Shown here: piece after piece, positions 34,451-42,630 of the stretch
Position numbering within the stretch: position 1 is the stretch's first letter
Layout of the letters: each line of letters opens with the position of its first letter
NCBI GenBank assembly: GCA_036960175.1
Contig: JBALWH010000015.1
Span: forward strand, 1-64,000
Length of the DNA: 64,000 bases
Direction of reading: 5' to 3'
Source: Motiliproteus sp036960175
Lineage (GTDB): Bacteria > Pseudomonadota > Gammaproteobacteria > Pseudomonadales > Balneatricaceae
The notes under the pieces: model-generated
Database searches by the model: none
What the model saw: the letters and a program-made list of their open reading frames with translations, nothing else
Told to the model about the DNA's origin: nothing
Position numbers and translations under genes: made by a program

Positions 34451-36421
34451 ATGAGTCTAATGTCCGGCTTTAGAGATATACGAATAACAACAAAGCTCGC
34501 AATATCGGCGCTCATAACCATTTTTGCGGTTATCTATATGTCGATAACGTACACAAACTACGTCGATATAGCAGCTGAATCCCGGCAACGCAGTACTCAG
34601 CTAAACGAGCTTTCGTCTCTCACAAACACCATTCGAAGTAATATCCAATGGGCTGGATTTTACGAAAAAGATCTGCTGCTGGAACGTGCGCTAGGGAAGA
34701 GTATTGCCTCAGCTTCCAGTCTAGAAAAGCAAGGGGTCAACCTGTACCGGTTGCAGGTGTTGCTAAGCAAGGCCAGCGGCGCCGTCGACGGACTCAATAA
34801 ATTTCTGCGTAATAAACCAGAGCACGAAATTACCGCAGATTTGAAAGAGATGATTCAAGAGCGACGTCAGCGTCTCGAACAGTATGAGAACAGCAACGAC
34901 TCCCAACAGCAGCAAACCCTAGCCACCTTACTAACGGGCAGCAATCTTATTTTACAGGAAGTCGCCGCCGGTAAGCCCGGGTGGAGCAAGGAAGCCAATA
35001 GTCTGCTAGCCGAATTATTACCGTTGAGTGAACGTTTAGAATCCCACCATGAAGCACTGAAAGACCTATCGCCGTCGTTATTTGCGGTGGAACTGAAACT
35101 GCAGGATCTAGAGAGACTAAATCTCGCTTACAAGGTTCAAGACGAACAGCAAAACCACCTGGCAACACAATACAACCTTAAGAGCTTTTATCTCGCTATT
35201 GCCATCGTATTAGTTGCCTTTGTGATCAACGCTATGATCTTCAACTTCGGCATTCTGCACCCGATCGAGAGCATAATGACCACCATCAAGCGAGTTAGAG
35301 CCGGTGATGACCTCGCCCGATCAAATCTTGAAGGCAACGATGAACTAGGGCAATTGAGCACTGTTCTTGACGAATTACTAGACGAAAAAAACCGCACGTT
35401 TACGGAGCAAGAGACGCAACGAAACACCCTAAACGGATCTGTTATTTCCTTGATTCAGAACGTATTCCAGCTCAGCCAGCGGGACCTAACCATACGAGTT
35501 CCGGTCGCTGAAGATGTCACTGGAGCCGTGTCTGACTCCATCAACCAACTGGCGGAATCAATAGAAACCACTCTTAAGGAGGTTATTAACGTTTCTCAGC
35601 GCGTTAATATTACATCCAGTCAGATTCTTAGTCAGTCTGATAACGTCCGCAGCCATAGCAGCAAGGAACAGGAAGAGATTTCCGAGACACTTGAAGGACT
35701 GGAGTCGCTGATCAAAGCGATGCACTTGATCGCCAAGCTGGCCACCGTGTCTCACACCAATTCCAAAAACGCTATCCAATCCTCCGAAAACGCGATGACC
35801 TCCGTATCTGAAACTATCAACAGCATCAACAAAATCCGACAGACCATCCACGAGGCAGAAAAACGCATCAAACGACTGGGCGAGCGCTCTCAGGAGATCG
35901 GCGGTATCGTCGGCCTGATCAACAATATTTCTGAACGAACCCATATTCTGTCACTCAACGCCAGCATGCACGCGGCCTCCGCCGGAGAAGCCGGACGGGG
36001 CCTGATGGTGGTCGTAGACGAAGTACAGCGACTGGCAGAGAACTCCCGTGAAGCCACCGCCGAGATCGAAACTCTGGTGAACAATATTCAGCTGGAGACC
36101 AGTGAAACGATTCAAGCGATGAATACGGTAATCACCGATGTTGTGGCTGGTACGCGGTTGGCAGAAGAAGCCGGGGAACGGATGAGCGAGACCCGGGCTA
36201 CCACTAACACACTGGTAGAATCTGTTGTGCGTATCGCTAGGAGTGCAATCAGTCAGTCCAAGGCCGCCACACAGCTACGAGAACGAGCAACCTCTATCGA
36301 TGAGTCAACCAATATTACCAATTCGAAGATGCTACTGCAGTCCGAGTTGTCCGAGCAGCTGGTGCAGGCCGCCGAAGAACTGCAACAGTCCGTCAGCGTA
36401 TTTAAGCTCACGGCTGCCTGA
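34451..36421 (+). CDS. PilJ-like methyl-accepting chemoreceptor
   Basis: A 656-residue inner-membrane receptor. TM1 (about 18-37) and TM2 (about 248-270) bracket a ~210-residue helical periplasmic domain (type PilJ). A HAMP-like segment follows and then a long cytoplasmic coiled coil with the hairpin tip GGIVGLINNISERTHILSLNASMHAASAGEAGRGLMVVVDEVQRLAENSRE, which closely tracks the PilJ tip. It has no C-terminal NWETF tether, and no CheR or CheB is encoded nearby, so adaptation may be absent or come from elsewhere. GGAG lies 10 nt before the ATG. It should sense a surface or chemical cue and signal to the CheA downstream. Confidence 0.87.
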   Translation: MSLMSGFRDIRITTKLAISALITIFAVIYMSITYTNYVDIAAESRQRSTQLNELSSLTNTIRSNIQWAGFYEKDLLLERALGKSIASASSLEKQGVNLYRLQVLLSKASGAVDGLNKFLRNKPEHEITADLKEMIQERRQRLEQYENSNDSQQQQTLATLLTGSNLILQEVAAGKPGWSKEANSLLAELLPLSERLESHHEALKDLSPSLFAVELKLQDLERLNLAYKVQDEQQNHLATQYNLKSFYLAIAIVLVAFVINAMIFNFGILHPIESIMTTIKRVRAGDDLARSNLEGNDELGQLSTVLDELLDEKNRTFTEQETQRNTLNGSVISLIQNVFQLSQRDLTIRVPVAEDVTGAVSDSINQLAESIETTLKEVINVSQRVNITSSQILSQSDNVRSHSSKEQEEISETLEGLESLIKAMHLIAKLATVSHTNSKNAIQSSENAMTSVSETINSINKIRQTIHEAEKRIKRLGERSQEIGGIVGLINNISERTHILSLNASMHAASAGEAGRGLMVVVDEVQRLAENSREATAEIETLVNNIQLETSETIQAMNTVITDVVAGTRLAEEAGERMSETRATTNTLVESVVRIARSAISQSKAATQLRERATSIDESTNITNSKMLLQSELSEQLVQAAEELQQSVSVFKLTAA

Positions 36422-36457
36422 ACTTAGAATTGATCGAACCGGTAATAGGTGGACAGG

Positions 36458-39400
36458 ATGCAACTCGATGAAACTCAGGCGTTAACTGAGATAGATGCCC
36501 TTTTGGATCGTCTGGGGCATAACAACGACAATGCTGAACAGACAGTCAGCGAACTGGTAGAGACGCTGCATGCGCTGGCTGAACGTTACAGCGAGGGAGA
36601 GTATCAGGGCATATCCGACGCACTGGTGCTGCTGTCGGAGCTGATCGCGCCGTTACAGCCCAGTGAACATCTGGATAGCGAGGAATTACTGGCGAACGCG
36701 GGCCTGGGGATTCAGCAGCTGGTGCAGAGTCCCAATCTAGCAGCAGATCCGCTGCTGAGCTGCCTAGCTGACTGTCGCTGGCCCCGCCCTTTAGCGTCGG
36801 ACGACTACGAATTTCTAAACGAAATATTGATGGCCGACCTCGGTATCCTCGCCAACGCCGGTAGCGCCAGCATAGCAGGCGCGTCAGCGCATCAAATCGC
36901 TGTTTCGTCGCTGTCATCTCAAATGCAGGGTATTTTGCTGTATCAGGAAACGGCTCGGCCTGCAGATGACATCGCTATTGAAAACCTAATTAGCGCTCTT
37001 CACTTGCTGTCAGAAGCCTGCAGCGAGGGGGATTTAGCCGGTTTTTCCGACCTCTTCGCGCTCTATGTCGAGCTGCTCCAACAGCTCGGAGAAGGCGCCT
37101 TTTCACTTCGCAATGATATTGCCTCACAGCTGCATCAACAGTTATCCACATTGGTAAACCAACCCTCGCAACAAGTTATCGGGCAGGTTCTTACCACCAT
37201 GACCAGTCCGCAGTGGCCTGAGCCGCTGCCAGCGGATGAAATCGAGTTTCTGCAATCACTACTCAACCACGACATCAAGCACCTGGAGTTAAGCGCCGCC
37301 CCTGATTCACCCGTCGAAGACGATGATCAGCACAATAGAGATGACAACGGCGCCGACGACAGCATGGCTAATGCCGTTACCCCGCAGGGCACGATTGAAG
37401 TGCTGACAACGACGTCTTGCACAGAGCAGGTCGTAGCTGATGAATTGACCAGCACCGACGCCGCTGACGAGCCAGCCTCTTTAACCGAAAAAATGCGCCA
37501 AACGCTGAAGTTGCAGGAGAGCCTCAAACAGTCAGAACTGCATGACAGCCAATCACTGATCGATAGTCTGCACCAGCTGATCGACACCTGCAGTGAAAGC
37601 GACTACGTAGGCTTTTCCGATCTTTTTGCCCTTTACGCAGAATTAATTCAAGAAGCGGGAGATGATGCATTCCGTCTCAGTAGCGAGATATCCCAACAGC
37701 TCCATCAACAATTGCTGAGTCTAATTAATAGCCCGTCAACAGAAGCGACTGCCGAGGTGCTGAAGCTGATGAGCAGTGACGACTGGTCGCAACCACTACC
37801 CATTGAAGACCTAGAATTTTTGTTGCCACTACTCAATGAAGAAAGCAGCCGTTTAGCGAAGGCCTTGACCGATGCCGATCAGGTCGTTACTGATCAGCTT
37901 AATATCGAAGATGTGAATGATGCATTACCGATCAGCGCGGATCACAGTGACGAATGGCTGATCGCCGAACTAGCGCTGTTAGCGGACCTTGCAGACGAAC
38001 CGAATTCCTTAGCTGAGGCCACTGAGCTTGGCGAAACTGCGGTCGTAGAAGCTACGATTGAGACCGCTGCGACTGCTGCATCCAATCGGGCAGATGCTGA
38101 TTCAAAAACGCCTGCGAAGCTGGACTTTTTAGTGGTCGATTTTGAACTATTATCAAAGCCTCAACCGGCGGTTGATGCTGCGGTCGTCGCCATGCTGTCA
38201 GACTCCATGGCGACTCCCACGCAACAGTGGCAACAACTGCAATCTTTGCCAACAGCGAAGCTGTTAAATGAGACCAGCAGCCAAATCTCGGCCCTCTCCC
38301 GCGCCCTCGATACCGTTGGTTTGCGGGGGGCTCGTTTTGTCGCTGATGGCCTTATTACCAATATCAGCTGGCTGGTTCTGTCGCCAAAAGAGCTGACCCT
38401 CGCAGCAGTCAACTCGGTAAAATGCAGCCTTGTGGCCCTTGAGAACTACCTATCTGATATGGCCGACAAAGGCCGTCGCAATGAGCTTATTGATCACTGC
38501 GCCACCTTGCCATGCGGACTTGATGTTGAGCAAGCGGCCTTTCTCAGCGGCTTGCTGGCGCTAGCCTCAATCCAGGATCCCCGCTCCATTGAGCGCAGGA
38601 CCGCTGGGCAGGACGAGATATCACTCAACATTGAAAAAGATGTCGACCCCGAACTGATGTCAATGCTGGGATCCGAACTGCCCCTGCTTTCAGAGGCGTT
38701 TACCTTATCGCTTCAATCGGTTACTGACCACGGCGATACCGAATCGCTGCGAGATGCGCAACGTGGCGCTCACACCATTAAGGGGCTAGCCAATATGGCT
38801 GGCATCCGAGGCCTCGCCAGCCTGACTCATTGCCTGGAAGATATTCTCGAGTTCCTTACAGAAGCCGGCACTCTGCCCGGTGCAGCTTTAAGTGAAGATC
38901 TATTGGCTGCCGGTGACTGCCTCTCAGCGATGTGTGAGTCGGTCACCGACAATGAAGCAGCGCCTGACAATTCACTCGAGTATCTGCAGAAGATTATCGA
39001 CTGGCACTACTTGGCTAAAACCGAGGGTATTGAAGCAGTCACCGGCAATCCTGAGCCGGATCAGCAGGCCGAAGACCAAACTCTGGAGCAACCAACCTCA
39101 GCCTTTAAAGCAGCAACACCCGCCCCCGAAACAACTGTTCCTGAGGCGCCGGTAGCAACAAAAGCGGAGCAAAGACTCAGCTCCGAGGCCTACAAAGCCG
39201 AACCTAGCTCTGACACCCTAGAGGGCGATGATAAAGAAACCGTTCAACAGCAAAGCATGTCGGTACCCATCAATCTGCTTGACAGCCTCTTCCGTATTGC
39301 TGCCGAAAGTACAACCCTGAACAGCCAACAAGATGAAGAACTTACCAAGCTGCGACGACTGACCAGAAGCAGTCGTGATCGTTACCGGGCCATGGAGCGG

Positions 39401-41041
39401 GTAATGGTGGATCTGGAAAGCAGCCTGAACGAATACTCGCACCTTAATTCAGCCACCTCGCAGGATGAAAGCGAATTTGATCCTCTGGAGATGGACCGCT
39501 ATAACGAGCTGCACAGTAGCATTTCACGCTTGCATGAGGCAGCCGCTGATGTCAGTGAAGTCAGCGCCAATATGGATACACATATCCGTCAGCTTAGCGA
39601 ATTACACAGCTCTCAGTCTGGCCTGCAAAAAGAAGCGCTAGACAATGTTATCCGCACTCGCATGGTACCGGTCAGCACTATCAGCGTGCGGGTCCAGCGA
39701 ATCCTCCGCCAGGCCTGCCGTGCTGCGGGGAAAAAGGCACGCCTAGTTATCGAAGGTGAGCACGTAATGATCGACAGTAGAGTGCTAAGCCAGCTCGCCG
39801 ACCCGCTGATGCACATCATTCGTAACGCTGTCGACCATGGCCTTGAGACTCCCCATTCCCGGTTTGAGATCGATAAGCCAGAAACGGGAACCATTACCCT
39901 CAGCTTTCAACGAGACACCGATCAAATCCGCATCTGTTGTCGGGATGATGGCGCAGGCATCAATACAGAACGGGTTCTTCAGCAAGCCCTCAGCAAGGGT
40001 TTAATCACAGCCGATCAGCAGTTGACCGATCAGCAGATTAACCAGCTGATCTTAATGCCTGGTTTCTCAACACGGGAACAGATCAGCCATCTATCCGGTC
40101 GCGGCATTGGTATGGACATGGTCAGCCAACGCGTCGCAGCACTGCACGGACGCTTGCAAATTGAATCTATCCCAGGCCAGGGTACCTATATCAAGTTGGC
40201 ACTACCTTCCAGCTCGTTAATGGTCCGCGCATTGTTGGTGCTGACTGGATCGCAAGTAGTGGCGCTATCTACACAAGGCATTGAACAGAGCCTACTCTCT
40301 ATCGACGGCAGCTTATGCGAAACAGCACATGGCCTGATATTCGAAACTGCCGAACAGAGTTATCGCACCCTTACGCTCGAGTCACTGACGGATAAACCAG
40401 CACATGACTACCATCGTGGCCAGATTCACCCGGTACTGATCGTAAATCTAGGACAGGGCGAACAGGTAGCGGTGCTGGTGCGCGAGATAGTCGCCCACCG
40501 AGAACTGATCTTTAAAGAGATGGGAGAGCAGATTCCCGCAATCCCTGGTGTTCCAGGAATCACTATTCTCTCCAATGGAGAGGTTGCTCCGGTGATCGAC
40601 TTGCCAACCCGTGTGTTGCATGGAAGCCATGATAAACTGCACACCGATCTGATGCCGCTAGTGGAGCAGCAGCGTCTGCCCAAGATCATGGTTGTAGATG
40701 ATTCAATCAGTGCTCGAAAAACGCTGATTACACTGCTGCGCGACTTAGGTTATGAGGTGCACTCAGCTATTGATGGTCTGGACGCTATGAACAAGATCCG
40801 CAAAGAACAGCCTGACTTGCTCCTGACCGATTATGAAATGCCGCGAATGAATGGTATCGAGCTGGCATCCTCAGTGCAGGCCAGGGAGGAAACCCAAAAC
40901 ATACCCATCATAATGATCACCTCCCGGTCGACCTCAAAGCACCGCCTCGAGGCCAGTAACGCAGGCGTTAGTCACTATATGACCAAGCCCTGGAACGAAG
41001 CAACGCTACTCAATACCATTGAAGAGCTACTGGATGCCTAA
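36458..41041 (+). CDS. ChpA-like hybrid CheA histidine kinase
   Basis: A 1527-residue kinase. The N-terminal ~470 residues hold three tandem copies of a ~100-residue domain (about 35-135, 171-277 and 366-467), each with a core like CSEGDLAGFSDLFALYVEL and an end like PLPADEIEFLQSLLN. A further helical domain (about 560-700) comes before one true Hpt (H772 in GAHTIKG). An acidic/Pro linker precedes the dimerisation and HATPase parts (RTRMVPVSTI, HIIRNAVDHGLE, DDGAGI, GRGIGMDMV), a CheW domain, and a receiver (D1458 in LLTDYEMPRMNG). ATG 36458 with AGGTGG just upstream is preferred to the GTG at 36449. P. aeruginosa ChpA has many Xpt domains here instead. Confidence 0.88.
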   Translation: MQLDETQALTEIDALLDRLGHNNDNAEQTVSELVETLHALAERYSEGEYQGISDALVLLSELIAPLQPSEHLDSEELLANAGLGIQQLVQSPNLAADPLLSCLADCRWPRPLASDDYEFLNEILMADLGILANAGSASIAGASAHQIAVSSLSSQMQGILLYQETARPADDIAIENLISALHLLSEACSEGDLAGFSDLFALYVELLQQLGEGAFSLRNDIASQLHQQLSTLVNQPSQQVIGQVLTTMTSPQWPEPLPADEIEFLQSLLNHDIKHLELSAAPDSPVEDDDQHNRDDNGADDSMANAVTPQGTIEVLTTTSCTEQVVADELTSTDAADEPASLTEKMRQTLKLQESLKQSELHDSQSLIDSLHQLIDTCSESDYVGFSDLFALYAELIQEAGDDAFRLSSEISQQLHQQLLSLINSPSTEATAEVLKLMSSDDWSQPLPIEDLEFLLPLLNEESSRLAKALTDADQVVTDQLNIEDVNDALPISADHSDEWLIAELALLADLADEPNSLAEATELGETAVVEATIETAATAASNRADADSKTPAKLDFLVVDFELLSKPQPAVDAAVVAMLSDSMATPTQQWQQLQSLPTAKLLNETSSQISALSRALDTVGLRGARFVADGLITNISWLVLSPKELTLAAVNSVKCSLVALENYLSDMADKGRRNELIDHCATLPCGLDVEQAAFLSGLLALASIQDPRSIERRTAGQDEISLNIEKDVDPELMSMLGSELPLLSEAFTLSLQSVTDHGDTESLRDAQRGAHTIKGLANMAGIRGLASLTHCLEDILEFLTEAGTLPGAALSEDLLAAGDCLSAMCESVTDNEAAPDNSLEYLQKIIDWHYLAKTEGIEAVTGNPEPDQQAEDQTLEQPTSAFKAATPAPETTVPEAPVATKAEQRLSSEAYKAEPSSDTLEGDDKETVQQQSMSVPINLLDSLFRIAAESTTLNSQQDEELTKLRRLTRSSRDRYRAMERVMVDLESSLNEYSHLNSATSQDESEFDPLEMDRYNELHSSISRLHEAAADVSEVSANMDTHIRQLSELHSSQSGLQKEALDNVIRTRMVPVSTISVRVQRILRQACRAAGKKARLVIEGEHVMIDSRVLSQLADPLMHIIRNAVDHGLETPHSRFEIDKPETGTITLSFQRDTDQIRICCRDDGAGINTERVLQQALSKGLITADQQLTDQQINQLILMPGFSTREQISHLSGRGIGMDMVSQRVAALHGRLQIESIPGQGTYIKLALPSSSLMVRALLVLTGSQVVALSTQGIEQSLLSIDGSLCETAHGLIFETAEQSYRTLTLESLTDKPAHDYHRGQIHPVLIVNLGQGEQVAVLVREIVAHRELIFKEMGEQIPAIPGVPGITILSNGEVAPVIDLPTRVLHGSHDKLHTDLMPLVEQQRLPKIMVVDDSISARKTLITLLRDLGYEVHSAIDGLDAMNKIRKEQPDLLLTDYEMPRMNGIELASSVQAREETQNIPIIMITSRSTSKHRLEASNAGVSHYMTKPWNEATLLNTIEELLDA

Positions 41042-41499
41042 TCAGATCACTGAAAGGGCACTTACCCAAAACGGGGGGATAAGGTACGCACAGAGCCCTA
41101 CAGCATTGATTGCTCTAGTCAATCGACCAGCCTTGCATATATACCGAAGTGCATGACGCAATTAACCCGGTGAGTTAAGAATGCATTTCGGTGGCGTGAC
41201 TAGCCCGAAGAATTTTCCCGAATGATGTTAGAGTGAAGCAAATCGCCGAGCTAGATCGCTTAGCTCGACCCCACCGAAAATGGCTAGGCTATCGCCCGAG
41301 TCACCGTTTCAGTAGGTCATACCTTCAACACTGGAAACCCTCCTTTTTAACTTATGCGTTAAATGGGCTCTTCTCTTACACTGCCCCTATTCATAAGGCC
41401 CGTATCCATGCGGATCCTAGACTGATGATCCATATATCAAAGGGTGCCTTTAATATATAATCCGGCTAAATCAGTTAACCCTGCATTAGTGTAACCACC
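41042..41499. other. Intergenic region between cheA-like and luxP-like genes
   Basis: About 460 bp. It holds the long imperfect hairpin described at 41143-41192. A plus-strand open frame at 41233-41460 has no family resemblance and no convincing ribosome site, so it is not called. The luxP promoter should lie in the last ~150 bp, but no clear -35/-10 pair was found. Confidence 0.45.
41143..41192. other. Long imperfect hairpin
   Basis: ACCGAAGTGCAT (41143-41154) pairs with ATGCATTTCGGT (41181-41192) with one G-T wobble over 12 positions. Inside, TTAAC (41162-41166) pairs with GTTAA (41174-41178). There is no T-tract. It begins about 100 bp past the chemosensory operon and could end or protect that transcript, or be a dispersed repeat. 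Confidence 0.5.
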
Positions 41500-42630
41500 A
41501 TGATCAGATTTTTATTTCGGTCTCCCCTACTGCGTATTTTACTGTTTCTTTTGCTTGGGTTCACATCGGCAACCGATGCTACTCCGCGCAAGGATTATTG
41601 GCTTTTTCAAGAATATCTGGCCCAGAATCCCAACCAGATAGCCTTGAGCAAGCAGTTCCAGAATCAGGTGCAACAACCGTCAGCTGCATTAAAATTTCGC
41701 CAGCAAAAACCCGTGCGTATCGTAGTGATCTATCCGGGTAACCAGGTATCGGACTACTGGCGTCGCAGCCTCGATGTGCTGGAAAAGCGTCTGCGCGAAC
41801 TGCAAATTAATTTCGAATTAACACCCTTTTTTAGCCGCCCGTCACTGCAGGCCGATCTGCAGGAGGTGCAATTCAGAAAAGCACTGAAGATGGCACCGGA
41901 CTATCTAGTTGTTACCCTTGATAGCAACAGGCATCGCCGCATGATTGAGCGTGCTTTGGCTAAGGGCGCCACCAAGCTTATCGTTCAGAATATGACGACA
42001 CCGATAAAAGCCTGGAGTACCAACCCGCCGCTGCTGTATGTCGGTTTCGATCACCACCAAGGAACAGCGCTATTGAGTGACGCCATTTTCGCCCGCCATA
42101 ATCCTGATCGAACTGATTTCAGTGTGCTGTTCAGAGAACAAGGTTACGTTAGCGATGCCCGTGGCAAGGGCTTTATCAACCATCTCAATGCCAAAAACAG
42201 CCCTCCCTTATCGCAGTTTTATACTCACTCGGATCGAAAATCCGCCCGTATCGCGGCTCTTGATGCCCTGGATCGCAACCCGGAAGTTGATTTTTTTTAT
42301 GCCTGTTCGACTGATGTAGCCTTTGGCGCACTAGACGCCTTGCGGGAGAAAGGTCGTTTGCAGAATGTGAAAGTAAATGGCTGGGGCGGCGGAGGTGCCG
42401 AACTGGCTTCCATCCGTGCCGGAGAGATGGATCTGACAGTGATGCGCATCAATGACGATAATGGCATCGCTATGGCCGAGGCGATCAAGAATGACCTTGA
42501 AGGCGTTCCCGTGCCTCAGGTATTCAGCGGCCGCTTTGTTATTGTCACCCAGGACACACCCGCCCTGAAGCTCGATGAGCTGCGCCGCCAGGCATTTCAA
42601 TACTCGGGAGTAGGAGAGGAAGCGCAATGA
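41500..42630 (+). CDS. luxP: LuxP-like autoinducer-2 binding periplasmic protein
   Basis: A 376-residue periplasmic binding protein of the ribose-binding fold. A signal peptide (about 1-27) is followed by text that tracks Vibrio LuxP throughout: VIYPGNQVSDYWRRSL, VTLDSNRHRRMIE, YVGFDHHQG, YACSTDVAFGALDAL, NGWGGGGAELASI, MRINDDNGIAMAEAIK. The residues I recall contacting AI-2 borate in V. harveyi LuxP (Q77, W82, N159, R215, S265, D267, W289, R310) all have counterparts (Q82, W87, N164, R221, S270, D272, W295, R316), so furanosyl borate diester binding is likely. Its stop overlaps the kinase start by 4 bp. The ribosome site at 41500 is poor. Confidence 0.92.
   Translation: MIRFLFRSPLLRILLFLLLGFTSATDATPRKDYWLFQEYLAQNPNQIALSKQFQNQVQQPSAALKFRQQKPVRIVVIYPGNQVSDYWRRSLDVLEKRLRELQINFELTPFFSRPSLQADLQEVQFRKALKMAPDYLVVTLDSNRHRRMIERALAKGATKLIVQNMTTPIKAWSTNPPLLYVGFDHHQGTALLSDAIFARHNPDRTDFSVLFREQGYVSDARGKGFINHLNAKNSPPLSQFYTHSDRKSARIAALDALDRNPEVDFFYACSTDVAFGALDALREKGRLQNVKVNGWGGGGAELASIRAGEMDLTVMRINDDNGIAMAEAIKNDLEGVPVPQVFSGRFVIVTQDTPALKLDELRRQAFQYSGVGEEAQ

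Noticed and set aside
41233..41460. A 75-codon open frame before luxP
   Set aside because: It has no ribosome site, signal or family match.
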